This document shows, piece by piece, positions 18,109 through 27,586 of a DNA stretch of 64,000 nucleotides. Positions within the stretch are counted from its first letter, which is position 1. Every line of letters starts with the position of its first letter. Made by a program: the position numbers and the translations under genes. The notes under the pieces are model-generated. The model saw only the letters and a program-made list of their open reading frames with translations, ran no database searches and was not told where the DNA came from. The stretch comes from UBA7803 sp034522075 (GTDB lineage Bacteria; Pseudomonadota; Gammaproteobacteria; Pseudomonadales; Azotimanducaceae), in NCBI GenBank assembly GCA_034522075.1, contig JAXHLO010000006.1, positions 372,001 through 436,000 on the forward strand. Reading direction: 5' to 3'.

Positions 18109-19166
18109 TGCGCATTCTGCTGGTGAAGATGAGCTCGCTGGGCGACGTGGTGCACACCCTGCCGGGGCTTTCCGACGCGGCTGCGGCATTGGGAGACCGC
18201 GGGCTGACCGTGGACTGGGTGGTGGAGGAAGCCTTTGCCCCCATTGCCCGGCGCCACCCGGCGGTAGCCGACGTCGTGCCCATTGCCTGGCGGACCTGGC
18301 GCCGTGACCTGTGGGACAGCCGCACGGCGCTGAACACCTTCCGCCAGCGCCTGCGGGCACGGCACTACGACCTGATCCTCGACGCCCAGGGGTTGCTGAA
18401 GAGTGCCGCGGTGACGGCGCTGGCCCGGGGCTCGGTGACCGCCGGGCTGTCGCGGCAGTCGGCCCGGGAACCGGCCGCTGCGCTGTTCTATCAGCGCCGC
18501 CTGGCGGTGCCGCGCGGCATTCATGCCGTGGAGCGCATCCGGCGCCTGTTCGCAGCGGCCCTGAACTACCCGTTACCCGACGCTGCGCCCGACTTCGGCA
18601 TCGCCCCGCGCAACGCGGCCGCCGACCAGGGCGCCATCCCGCGCTGTCTGCTGCTGCACGGCACCACCTGGGACAGTAAACACTGGCCGGTACGCTTCTG
18701 GTGCGACATCGCCGCACGCGCCGCCGGTGCCGGCATGGAGGTGGTGCTGCCCTGGGGTGATGCGACGGAACGGCAGCGGGCGGAAGCCATTGCCCAGGGG
18801 ACGGCTGCCCGGGTGCTCAGTCGGCAATCGCTCGATGAACTGGCCGATACCATCGCCACAGCCGCCCTGGTCATCGGTGTGGATTCCGGGCTGGCACATT
18901 TGAGTGCTGCCCTGGCAGTCCCCACCGTGGTGATCTACGGTGCCACCAGCAGCACGCTCACCGGCTGCCGCGGCGCCCGGGTGCACAATCTGCAGGCTGA
19001 TTTCCCCTGCTCACCCTGTCTGTCCCGGCAGTGCACCTACCGGGGCCCGCAGCAGACCTGGCAGGGGGCGGCGGTGGTACCGGCCTGCTATTCGCGGGTA
19101 CCGCCGGAGCGGGTCTGGCAGGCAGCGACGGAGCTGGCGCATGCAGATCGCTTTCTGCATCTTTAA
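18108..19166 (+). CDS. waaC: LPS heptosyltransferase I WaaC
   Basis: Adds the first L-glycero-D-manno-heptose to Kdo. The 352-residue product starts MRILLVKMSSLGDVVHTLPG, the family opening, and has the acceptor/donor segments LDAQGLLKSAA near residue 90 and GVDSGLAHLSAAL near 260, ending with a Cys-rich CSPCLSRQCTYRG segment common in bacterial heptosyltransferases. The start codon overlaps the waaF stop. The next gene begins 26 bases before its stop. Confidence 0.95.
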   Translation: MRILLVKMSSLGDVVHTLPGLSDAAAALGDRGLTVDWVVEEAFAPIARRHPAVADVVPIAWRTWRRDLWDSRTALNTFRQRLRARHYDLILDAQGLLKSAAVTALARGSVTAGLSRQSAREPAAALFYQRRLAVPRGIHAVERIRRLFAAALNYPLPDAAPDFGIAPRNAAADQGAIPRCLLLHGTTWDSKHWPVRFWCDIAARAAGAGMEVVLPWGDATERQRAEAIAQGTAARVLSRQSLDELADTIATAALVIGVDSGLAHLSAALAVPTVVIYGATSSTLTGCRGARVHNLQADFPCSPCLSRQCTYRGPQQTWQGAAVVPACYSRVPPERVWQAATELAHADRFLHL

Positions 19167-21402
19167 GTTCTTTCCGCACGGCGGCATTTCCCGTGATCTC
19201 ATGAAACTGGCGCGGGAAAGTCTTGCCCGCGGTCACCGCGTGCGCATTTATGCCGACCGCTGGCAGGGCGATGTGGCCGAGGATGTCGAAGTGGTCGTGG
19301 TGGAGAGCCAGGCGCTGACCAACCACCAGCGCTACGAACGGTTTGCCGGCTGGGTGCTCGATCATGTGCGCCGTCACCCGGTGGATCTGCTGGTGGGCAT
19401 GAACAAGATGCCCGGCCTGGACGTCTACTACGCCGGCGACTCCTGTTACGAAGAGAAGGCCCGCAGTCAGCGCGGAGCCGCTTATCGGCTGCTGCCGCGC
19501 TACCGGCATTTCGCCCGTTTCGAGCGGGCCGTGTTCGATCCCGGGGTGCCGACGCAGATTCTCACCATTTCCGACGTGCAGGTACCGTACTTCCGCAAAC
19601 ACTACGGCACACCGCCGCAGCGTTTCCATCCGCTGCCCCCGGGCATCGACCCGGACCGCCGGGCGCCCCCGGACAAGGCGGCCGTGCGCAGCCGCTTCCG
19701 CAGCGAGTTCGGCATCGGCGAGAACGAGCACCTGCTGCTGTTCTCGGCTCCGGCTTCATCAAAAAGGGGCTGGACCGGGCACTGCTGGCCTTTCACGCGC
19801 TGCCCCCTGCGCTGTATCAGACGTCGCGGCTGTTCGTGGTGGGCCATGACAATGCCGAGCCGTTCCGGCGGATGGCCAGGCGTCTGGGCATCGGCGAGCG
19901 GGTGCATTTCTTTCCGGGCCGGGACGACGTGCCGCGGTTTCTGTTCAGCGCCGACGGCCTGGTGCTGCCCGCCTACGACGAGAACGCCGGCATGGTGATT
20001 CTCGAGGCCATGGTCGCCGGGCTGCCGGCGCTGGTGACCGGCAATTGCGGCTACGCCCATTACTTGCGCGATGCCCGGGCGGGGCTGGTTACGCCCATGC
20101 CCTTCGACCAGCAGACGTTCAACCTGCAACTGGCGGAACTGCTGACTTCTGCCGAGCGGCCGCGCTGGGCAGCGAATGGACAGGCCATGGCCGACGACCC
20201 GGCCCTCTACCGTCTGGCGCAGACGGCGGTGGATTACCTGGAACGGTTCGCCGCCGAACGGCGGCCGCTGGTGGTCTTCGAACTGTTCAAGTATTTCCCC
20301 TACGGCGGCCTGCAGCGGGATTTCTTACGAGTGGCCGCCGAATGCCGCGACCGCGGCAAGGCCGTGCGTGTTTACACCCTGTCCTGGGCCGGCCCGGTGC
20401 CGGACGGATTCGAGGTGGTGGAAGTTCCGGTGACGGCACTCACCAATCACGTTCGCTACCGGCGTTTCGCCGACTGGGTGCGCGACGATCTCGATTGGCG
20501 GCCGGCCGCCTGCGTGGTTGGCTTCAACAAGCTGCCGGGACTCGATGTGTATTACGCAGCCGACCCCTGCTTCGAAGAGAAGGCGCGCGAACTGCGTCGG
20601 CCGCTGTATCGCTGCACACGCCGCTACCGGCTGTTCGCCCGTTTCGAGCGGGCCGTATTCCATGCCTGCGCCGAGACGCTCGTGCTGTTGCTCACGCCGC
20701 ACCAGAAGGCCAGCTTTCAGCGTTACTACGACACGCCCGACGAACGTTTCCGGCTGCTGCCCCCGGGGGTAGCGCCGGATCGGCGGCCTGGAGGATGCCC
20801 CGGCCATGCGCGCCGAGTTGCGGGGCGCGTTCGCAGTGGGTGACCATGAGCTGCTGGTGCTGTTCGTGGGTTCCGGATTCATCACCAAGGGCCTGGACCG
20901 TGCCCTGCTGGCCATTGCCGCGTTGCCAGAGGCATTGCGTGAACGTGTCCGGTTCTTTGTCATCGGCCAGGACAGTCCCGGGCGCTTCGCTGCCCAGGCG
21001 GGAGAGCTCGGTATTGCCGAACAGGTGATGTTCTTCCCGGGCCGTGACGACGTGCCGCGCTTTCTGCAGGGAGCCGATCTGCTGCTGCACCCGGCCTACA
21101 TGGAAAGCGGCGGCATCGTGCTGCTCGAGGCGGCCATCGCCGGTCTGCCGGTGATCGCCACCGACGTGTGCGGTTTTGCGCCCTATCTGCAGCAGGCGCG
21201 CGCCGGGATACTCGTTCCCTCGCCGTTCCGGCAGAGCGAACTGAACCGGGCCCTGCAGGAGGCTCTGGAAGATCCCGAGCGCCGCGGCCAGTGGTCGCGC
21301 AACGGCCTGGAATTCGGCCGCCGGGCCGACATCTACGGCATGCCCGAACGGGCTGCCGATCTGATCGAGGAGCGCATGGGTGAGCGAGCCGTTTCTGCGT
21401 GA
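19141..21402 (+). CDS. waaG: tandem (fused) WaaG-like LPS core glycosyltransferase, two frameshifts
   Basis: Two complete family-4 WaaG-like domains lie head to tail with no stop or start between them. Copy 1 (residues 1 to ~375) starts MQIAFCIFKFFPHGGISRD and has NKMPGLDVYYAGD and LPAYDENAGMVILEA. Copy 2 (from ~20270) starts LVVFELFKYFPYGGLQRDF and has NKLPGLDVYYAAD and HPAYMESGGIVLLEA. Both keep the E-x7-E-type donor motif. WaaG adds the first hexose to heptose II in other species. Two single-base errors interrupt it: a missing base near 19743 (FVGSGFIKKGLDR expected) and an extra base near 20790; together they restore frame, giving 753 residues. The joint (FAAERRPLVVFEL) has no ribosome site or ATG. 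The start overlaps waaC by 26 bases. Confidence 0.85.
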
Positions 21403-22207
21403 TGACCTGGCCCGTGTCTGGGGCCGCGACGGGCTGTTCCAGCGGGTGGAGAACCTGGACGGTGAGGTCTACCGCGCCGTGGCTAATCGGCGCACGTTGC
21501 GTTTCGAGGCCGGGGGCCGGGCCTACTTTGCCAAGATCCACCAGGGCACCGGCTGGGCCGAGATCTTCAAGAATCTGGCGACCCTGCGGCTGCCGGTGAT
21601 TGGTGCCCGCAACGAGTTCGAGGCCTGCCGCCATCTCGAACGCTGTGGTGTGGCGGCGCCCACGGTGGCCGCATTCGGCGAGCGCGGCGTGAATCCGGCC
21701 CGGCGCTTTTCCTTCATTATCTGCGATGCCCTGGAAGGGCGGGAAAGTCTGGAAGACCTCACCGCGGACTGGCCGCAGACGCCGCCACCGGCGTTGACCA
21801 AGCGCCGCCTGATCCGGGCGGTGGCATCTTTTGCAAGGGCCATGCACGAAGCCGGCGTAGTGCACCGGGACTTCTACATCTGCCACCTGCTGGCGTGCCC
21901 TGGCGACGCCGGGGACGTGGACCTGGCTGTGATCGATCTGCACCGGGCGCAGTTGCACGGACGCATTCCGCGCCGCTGGCTGCGTCGCGATCTGGCCGCG
22001 CTGCTGTTCTCGGTGCTCGATCTGCCGCTGACGCGGCGGGACTGGCTGCGCTTCCTCGAGGCCTACCGGCAGCGGCCGCTGCGCGATGTGCTGCGCGACG
22101 AGGCGTCGCTGTGGCGCGCGGTCCACCGCCGTGCTGAAAAGCTGTATCGCAAGGGTCAGCGCAAAGGTCTTGTACAGGGTCGCGTCGCCCCGGGGACGCA
22201 GGGGTGA
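21380..22207 (+). CDS. waaP: LPS core heptose(I) kinase WaaP
   Basis: Phosphorylates heptose I of the LPS inner core, a modification essential for envelope integrity in pseudomonads. The 275-residue protein shows AYFAKIHQGTGWAEIFKNL near residue 50 (ATP lysine and the family insert), the catalytic loop VVHRDFYICHLL near 163 and a downstream VIDLHRAQ metal motif. GTG start overlaps the preceding glycosyltransferase by 23 bases; its stop overlaps the next kinase gene, so the locus is tightly coupled. Confidence 0.94.
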   Translation: MSEPFLRDDLARVWGRDGLFQRVENLDGEVYRAVANRRTLRFEAGGRAYFAKIHQGTGWAEIFKNLATLRLPVIGARNEFEACRHLERCGVAAPTVAAFGERGVNPARRFSFIICDALEGRESLEDLTADWPQTPPPALTKRRLIRAVASFARAMHEAGVVHRDFYICHLLACPGDAGDVDLAVIDLHRAQLHGRIPRRWLRRDLAALLFSVLDLPLTRRDWLRFLEAYRQRPLRDVLRDEASLWRAVHRRAEKLYRKGQRKGLVQGRVAPGTQG

Positions 22208-23688
22208 GTCTGGATGCCGCCTTGCCGGAGTTGACGGCCGGTGCGGTAGCGGCGGCGGGCCGCGACTTGCCGGAGCGTTTCGTGCTCATCCTGGATTCGG
22301 CGGCAGAAGGCGCGTTGCCGTCCGGTGATGCCGGCGGCGGCCGGCTGCGGCTGGAGTGCCGGGAGGTTCTGCGCCTGTTGCCCGGTCGGCGGCTGGTGGC
22401 GCGGGTGGCGGTGGCCGGCCGTCCGGCGATCCTGAAACTCTTCGTCGGCCCCGGCGCTCGCCGCTACTGGGCGCGCGAGCGGCGCGGCTGCCGGCTGCTG
22501 GCCGGGGCTGGCGTGACGACCCCCGGCATCGTGGCGGAACTGCAGTCCGGTGCCGATGAAACTCGAGGTGCCCACCGGGCCCATGGTCTGCTGTTGGAAT
22601 ACCTTCCCGAGGCGAGTCCGGTGTCGGCTGAAGATGCGGCCAGCGTTGCCCGGGCGGCGGCGCAGCTGGCACGGCTGCATGCCGCCGGTTGCCGGCACAC
22701 TGATCTGCATCTGGAAAATTTCCTGACCGTGCCCGGCAGCGCGACGGTCTACCTCATCGACGGCGATGGCGTGCGCCGCTGCTGGAGCGGGGTCCCGGGG
22801 CGGCGCGCGTGTCGCGACGATCTCGGCATGCTGTGCGCGCAATGCCCGCCGCTGGCGGATGATCGGCTGAGCGACGTGTATGCGGCCTACGCCCGGGAGC
22901 GCGGCTGGCCGACCGGCGGCAAAAGCTATGCCGGTAACGTGGCGCGGCTGGCCGCAACTACCCGGGTGCAGCGCCGCCGGCGTCTGCAGCGTTACCTGGC
23001 CAAAGCTCAGCGGGAGTGCAGCGAATATGTGTGCCGGCGCAACTGGCGGCGCCATCTGCTGGCCGTGCGTGACGACTGGGACGACGCTCTGGCGGCGTTT
23101 GCCGAGGATCCGGAAGCCGCCTTACGCAGCGGCGAGGTCCTCAAGGCAGGCAACAGTGCCACGGTGGCGCGCGTGTGCCTCGGCGGACGCGTCTGTATCG
23201 TCAAACGCTACAACCTGAAAAGCCGGTGGCATGCTGTGCGCCGGGTGCTGAAACCGATGGCGCGTTTCCGCCTGGCCTGGCTGAACGGCCAGCGGTTGCA
23301 CCTGCTGCGCATTCCCACCGCCCGTCCGCTGGCGCTGCTGGAACGACGCTGGGGGCCGCTGCGCGGAGTGGCTTATCTGGTCATGGAAGACCTGGGCGAC
23401 CTGGACCTGGCCGCGGAAGTCGCCGCCCGCGGGCTGTCGGAGGAACGGCTGGCGCAGGTAGTCGATATATTCCGGGCGCTGCAGCTCGCCGGGCTCAGCC
23501 ACGGCGACACCAAGGCCAGCAATTTCCTGGTGGGGCCGGCAGGTGTGGCCGTCATCGATCTGGATGCCATGGCCGACAGCCTGGCGGGCCAGGCGCGGGA
23601 CCGGCGGCGCTTTCTGGCCAACTTCGATGACCGTCCGGACGTGCGCCGGCGGGTGGCGGCCGCCATGGCTGCGGCCGGCCTGGCTTAG
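22204..23688 (+). CDS. two-domain LPS core kinase, InaA/WaaP superfamily (WapQ-like)
   Basis: A 494-residue protein with two kinase-like domains in series. Domain 1 has AILKLFVG near residue 77, the catalytic loop HTDLHLENFL near 163 and YLIDGDGV near 180. Domain 2 has VCIVKRYNLKSRWHAVRRV near 330, HGDTKASNFLV near 432 and VIDLDAM near 450. Both keep the loop Asp and Asn and the metal Asp, so both could be active. Position after waaP and before the carbamoyltransferase matches the Pseudomonas wap kinases, which are thought to phosphorylate core sugars; the substrate here is not known. GTG start overlaps the waaP stop. A connecting stretch (about 230-300) is unusually Arg-rich. Confidence 0.8.
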   Translation: MSLDAALPELTAGAVAAAGRDLPERFVLILDSAAEGALPSGDAGGGRLRLECREVLRLLPGRRLVARVAVAGRPAILKLFVGPGARRYWARERRGCRLLAGAGVTTPGIVAELQSGADETRGAHRAHGLLLEYLPEASPVSAEDAASVARAAAQLARLHAAGCRHTDLHLENFLTVPGSATVYLIDGDGVRRCWSGVPGRRACRDDLGMLCAQCPPLADDRLSDVYAAYARERGWPTGGKSYAGNVARLAATTRVQRRRRLQRYLAKAQRECSEYVCRRNWRRHLLAVRDDWDDALAAFAEDPEAALRSGEVLKAGNSATVARVCLGGRVCIVKRYNLKSRWHAVRRVLKPMARFRLAWLNGQRLHLLRIPTARPLALLERRWGPLRGVAYLVMEDLGDLDLAAEVAARGLSEERLAQVVDIFRALQLAGLSHGDTKASNFLVGPAGVAVIDLDAMADSLAGQARDRRRFLANFDDRPDVRRRVAAAMAAAGLA

Positions 23689-23785
23689 CAGACGTTCATG
23701 GGCAAGGGTGCCAGGGAAAACGGCGGTTTTTCCGCCCTGCTGCCATCGCTATAGTAGACCGGTTACGGCAACAGGCAGTTATCAC

Positions 23786-25519
23786 GTGATCATCCTCGGC
23801 CTTTCCGGCGCGCTCGGCCATGACCCGTCGGCGGCTCTGCTCATCGATGGCGAAGTGGTCGCCGCCGCCGAGGAAGAGCGCTTCGTCCGGGAAAAACACG
23901 CCAAGAACCGGATGCCCCTGGAGTCGGCCCGCTATTGTCTGCGTGCCGCCGGGGTGGCGCCGGGCCAGGTGGACGTCGTGGCGTTCCCGTACGCCCCCAT
24001 CAGCCTGCTGTCGCCGGCCCGGTGGCACTTTGCCAAGCGCTACTGGTACGCGCCGGATCGGGCATTGGACGCCCTGCTCAACGGCAATCGCCGCTTCCGG
24101 CGTAATCGGGGCCGGGTACTCACCGCGGGCCGCGAGCTGGGCATCGACTGGCAGCGCACACGGTTCGTCCCGGTGGAGCACCATCTGGCCCATGCCTCCA
24201 GTGCCTATCACTTGAGCGGTTTTACCGGGAAGACGGCCATCATGTGCGTGGACGGCAAAGGCGAATACGCCACCACGTTCTTCGGCTACGGTGAAAACGG
24301 GCGCATTCAGCGCTTGAAGGAATTCTACGATCCGGACTCCCTGGGCGGCGTATACGGGGCCATCACCGAATACCTGGGCTTCGAGATGCTCGACGGCGAA
24401 TACAAGGTCATGGGCATGGCGCCATACGGGGACGCCGACCGCTACGATCTGTCGCGGCTGATCCGGCCCAGGGGCCGGGGCTTTCAGGTTGATACCCGCT
24501 ACGTGAACACCGTGGGCCTGCGCCGTTACAAGGAGAACGGTGTGGGCTATTACTTCAGCGACAAGCTCATCGACTGGCTCGGCCCGCGGCGCATGGGTGA
24601 CGTGGCGGACGAACCCTACATCCACTATGCCGCTGCCATGCAGAAGCTGTTCGAGGACTGGTGCCTGCGTCTGCTCGAGACCTATCTCGGCGACACCCTG
24701 CGGGAAACCGGCAAGCTGGCTTTCGCCGGCGGCGGCGCGCTCAACGTGAAGCTGAACCAGCGCATCGTGGCCCTGGAGCACGTGGACGAGCTGTTCGTAC
24801 AACCGGCGTCCGGTGATTCGGGTACGGCTCTGGGTGCTGCCACCTACGTGGCCGCCGGCCACGGCGAACGTCTGAGCCGCATGAACCACGCCTACCTGGG
24901 TCCGGCCTTCGACAACGATGAATGCCTGGCCGCCCTGGAGGCCTGCCGGGAGGGCGTGTCCTGGCGGGTCCTGGACGATGTGGCCCGGGAGACTGCCGAG
25001 CTGCTCGCCGACGGCCACCCGGTGGCCTGGTTTCAGGGGCGCCTGGAGTTCGGACCCCGGGCGCTCGGCGGGCGCAGCATCCTCGGCTGCCCCAGTGCGC
25101 CCGGTATTGCCGACCGTATCAACGAGCAGATCAAGTTCCGTGAACGCTGGCGGCCCTTCTGTCCCAGCGTGCTCGACCGCATTGCTCCGGAGATCATTCA
25201 GACCGACCAGCCGGCACCGTTCATGACCATCACCTTCGATGTGGCCGATGCCTGGAAGACGCGCATTCCCGAGGTGGTTCACGAGGACGGTACGGCCCGG
25301 GTACAGGTGGTGGAACAGGCGCATCACCCCCGTTACTACCGGCTGCTCGAGCATATGGAGCAACTCACGGGTAATGCCGTCGTGCTGAACACGTCCCTCA
25401 ACCGACGCGGTGAGCCCATGGTCTGTTCGCCCCAGGACGCGTTGAACATGTTCTTCGGCTCGGATCTGGAGTACCTGGTGCTGGAGGACTATCTGGTCAC
25501 CAAGGTTGCCGATGAGTGA
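23786..25519 (+). CDS. carbamoyltransferase of the LPS core cluster (NodU/TobZ family)
   Basis: Predicted to O-carbamoylate an LPS core sugar using carbamoyl phosphate and ATP; in Pseudomonas the syntenic gene (wapO) modifies heptose II. The 577-residue protein has the Kae1-like N-domain with EHHLAHASSAYHLS near residue 131 (metal histidines) and FAGGGALNVKLNQR near 312, then the YrdC-like C-terminal part with GRLEFGPRALGGRSILG and NTSLNRRGEP. Translation probably begins at GTG 23786 (VIILGLSGALGHDPSA); no ATG precedes the conserved start. A TATAGT hexamer about 35 bases upstream could be part of its own promoter in the 97-base gap after the kinase gene. Its end overlaps the next gene. Confidence 0.9.
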   Translation: MIILGLSGALGHDPSAALLIDGEVVAAAEEERFVREKHAKNRMPLESARYCLRAAGVAPGQVDVVAFPYAPISLLSPARWHFAKRYWYAPDRALDALLNGNRRFRRNRGRVLTAGRELGIDWQRTRFVPVEHHLAHASSAYHLSGFTGKTAIMCVDGKGEYATTFFGYGENGRIQRLKEFYDPDSLGGVYGAITEYLGFEMLDGEYKVMGMAPYGDADRYDLSRLIRPRGRGFQVDTRYVNTVGLRRYKENGVGYYFSDKLIDWLGPRRMGDVADEPYIHYAAAMQKLFEDWCLRLLETYLGDTLRETGKLAFAGGGALNVKLNQRIVALEHVDELFVQPASGDSGTALGAATYVAAGHGERLSRMNHAYLGPAFDNDECLAALEACREGVSWRVLDDVARETAELLADGHPVAWFQGRLEFGPRALGGRSILGCPSAPGIADRINEQIKFRERWRPFCPSVLDRIAPEIIQTDQPAPFMTITFDVADAWKTRIPEVVHEDGTARVQVVEQAHHPRYYRLLEHMEQLTGNAVVLNTSLNRRGEPMVCSPQDALNMFFGSDLEYLVLEDYLVTKVADE

Positions 25520-26585
25520 CCGCGCCGAGCCGATCCTGCTGCAGGTCTGCGCCAACGACCATCCACCGTTTGCCGACATCTGCCGCTACCATGCTGCTGC
25601 TGCCCGGGCCCTGTCCTGGCGGCCGGTCACCGTGATGCTGGAGGCCCGCGCCGCGGCGCCTGATGCGGAATTCCATTACCTGGGAGACGGATTGAATGAA
25701 GGCGCAGCGGATCTGCTGGGGGGCGCCCGCCCGCTGCTCACGATCTGTCACCGTTATCGGGCCTACCGGAAGGTAGTGGGCTGCCGGTCCCTGGGCGGCC
25801 GGGCGGTCGTCGTGGCCCACGAGTTCGAGTTGCTGCGGCGCTGGCAGCGGCGCCTGCGGCTGCACTGGGATCGGCTGCGGGGCCGCGGCGCCGTGCGTTT
25901 CGCCGGGGTTTCGGATGCCGTGGCCGAGGAACTGGCCGCGGTCGCTGGAGATGCCGTCCTGCTGCCCAACGGCATTGACCTGGCCCGCGCCGATGAGGTG
26001 CGTCTGCCCAGGGAAGCGGCGCGTGCTGAACTGGCGCTGTCGCCGCGGGACTTCAACATCGGCGTGGTGGGCCGCCTGCACCCCAAGAAGGCCCCGGCCC
26101 TGGCGCTGGAAGGTTTTCGCCAGGCGCTGCCGGATCTACCCGACGGCCGCCTGGTGTTCGTGGGCCGCGGTGATCTGGAGGCGGAGCTGACCGAGGCTGC
26201 CGAAGGTCTGCCAGTCGTGTTCAAGGGCTTCGTGCCCCGGGCACCGCGGCTGCTTGCCGGCCTCGATCTGCTGCTGATTCCGTCCGGCCCGCGTGAGGCG
26301 TTCGGCATGGTGGTGCTGGAAGCCATGGCCGCCGGAGTGCCCGTACTGGCCGGCCCCTCGCCGGGGCCGCGTTTCGTGCTCGGGCCGACGGGCTGCCACT
26401 TCAGTCCTGCTGCGCCTGAAGCTCTGGCCCGCGCCCTGTGCACGGCACGGGCCGAACACCGCTCGGGCATGCTGGCACAGCGGGCCGCGGCGGCCAGAGC
26501 CCGGGTGGAAACGGAATTCTCGGTAGCTGCGGGCGCGCGCCGCCTGGCAGCTCTGGCCGGCCCGCGCGGCGGGGGTCAGCGGTAG
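25512..26585 (+). CDS. family 4 glycosyltransferase of the LPS core cluster (WapH-like)
   Basis: A 357-residue GT-B enzyme: N-terminal acceptor domain, then FNIGVVGRLHPKKAPALALE near residue 182 and the donor-site motif REAFGMVVLEAMAAGVPVLA near 262 with the E-x7-E glutamates. Position after the carbamoyltransferase parallels the Pseudomonas core glycosyltransferase wapH; sugar and linkage are unknown. The ATG at 25512 overlaps the carbamoyltransferase stop. Its last ten bases overlap the convergent lpxL-type gene. Confidence 0.85.
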   Translation: MSDRAEPILLQVCANDHPPFADICRYHAAAARALSWRPVTVMLEARAAAPDAEFHYLGDGLNEGAADLLGGARPLLTICHRYRAYRKVVGCRSLGGRAVVVAHEFELLRRWQRRLRLHWDRLRGRGAVRFAGVSDAVAEELAAVAGDAVLLPNGIDLARADEVRLPREAARAELALSPRDFNIGVVGRLHPKKAPALALEGFRQALPDLPDGRLVFVGRGDLEAELTEAAEGLPVVFKGFVPRAPRLLAGLDLLLIPSGPREAFGMVVLEAMAAGVPVLAGPSPGPRFVLGPTGCHFSPAAPEALARALCTARAEHRSGMLAQRAAAARARVETEFSVAAGARRLAALAGPRGGGQR

Positions 26586-27493
26586 AAGCTCGGCTCGCCG
26601 GCCGGCCGCGTCTTGAAGCGCCGGTGGGCCCAAAGGTACTGCTCGGGATGACGCCGGACGGCCGCTTCGATGACGGCATTGATGCGCGCTGCGTCGGCCA
26701 CGTCGTCGTCGCCGGGAAAGTCTTCCAGGGCCGGGTGGAAGGCCACTTCCCAGGTCAGGGTCTCGAGGTCGCGGTACTGGGTCATCAGCACCACCGGCGA
26801 TTGGTTGAATCGCGCCAGCCGGGCGGTGGCGGTAATGCTCGCGGCGGGTACGCCGAAAAACGGTGCGAAGACCGAATGTCTGGGCCCGTAGTCCTGATCC
26901 GCCGCGTACCAGATGGTCCGTCCGGCTTTCAGCCGGCGCAGAATCTGGCGGGTGTCGTCGCGCTCGATGACCCCGTCGAAGAAGCGGCGCCGGCCGCGCA
27001 CCTGCAGCCACTCGAACACCGGATTCTTGTTCTCCCGGTAGATCACGTCGATGTCCGTGGCTTGCGCCACCGGCTGACTGACGATATCGAGGCAGGAGAA
27101 ATGGCCGGCCAGCAGCACCACGCCGCGGCCGGCGGCCTGGGCCTGTTGCAGATGCTCCACACCGCTGACGGTAAAACGGCCGGTGACATCGCGGCCCGGG
27201 TTCAACCACACCATGAGCATTTCCGTGAGGCTCACCCCGGCGTGGACGAACGCCTCCCGGGCCAGGCTGCGGCGCTCGGCCGCGGACAGTGCCGGGAAGC
27301 ACAATGCCAGATTGATGTCGGTAATGCGGCGCCGGTGGCCGGCGAGATGAAAGGCGGCGATGCCGATGCCCCGGCCGATGCCCAGAAGCCAGCGCAGGGG
27401 CAGCCGGGCGGCCATCCAGCCGACCCCGACGGCGGTCCAGGATCCCCACATCCGGGGGCTGTAGAGCTTGGGTCTCGGTCTTCGCTTGGACAT
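26576..27493 (-). CDS. LpxL/HtrB family lipid A acyltransferase
   Basis: Inner-membrane enzyme transferring a secondary acyl chain from acyl-ACP to Kdo2-lipid IVA. The 305-residue protein has an N-terminal hydrophobic helix (about 20-50) and the HX4D motif GHFSCLD (H131, D136), then YRENKNPVFEWL and a basic FGVPAA-containing segment, all typical. Whether it is the first (lauroyl) or second (myristoyl) transferase cannot be decided. The ATG at 27493 is preferred; the open frame upstream is antisense to hldE. Divergent from hldE with 93 bases between starts. Confidence 0.92.
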   Translation of the reverse strand: MSKRRPRPKLYSPRMWGSWTAVGVGWMAARLPLRWLLGIGRGIGIAAFHLAGHRRRITDINLALCFPALSAAERRSLAREAFVHAGVSLTEMLMVWLNPGRDVTGRFTVSGVEHLQQAQAAGRGVVLLAGHFSCLDIVSQPVAQATDIDVIYRENKNPVFEWLQVRGRRRFFDGVIERDDTRQILRRLKAGRTIWYAADQDYGPRHSVFAPFFGVPAASITATARLARFNQSPVVLMTQYRDLETLTWEVAFHPALEDFPGDDDVADAARINAVIEAAVRRHPEQYLWAHRRFKTRPAGEPSFYR

Positions 27494-27586
27494 GACGCTC
27501 GATGTCGCGGTGACGGCCCAGTCTAGCGTAATGGACCAGCCGTCAGCCGCCTTCGCCGCCTGCCGGTCCGGTGCTATGCTGCGGCA

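Noticed and set aside
23715..23738. GGCGG-TTTTT-CCGCC hairpin after the double kinase as a terminator
   Set aside because: Stem of only five pairs and no T-run after it on the plus strand; could at most be a weak structure ahead of the carbamoyltransferase.
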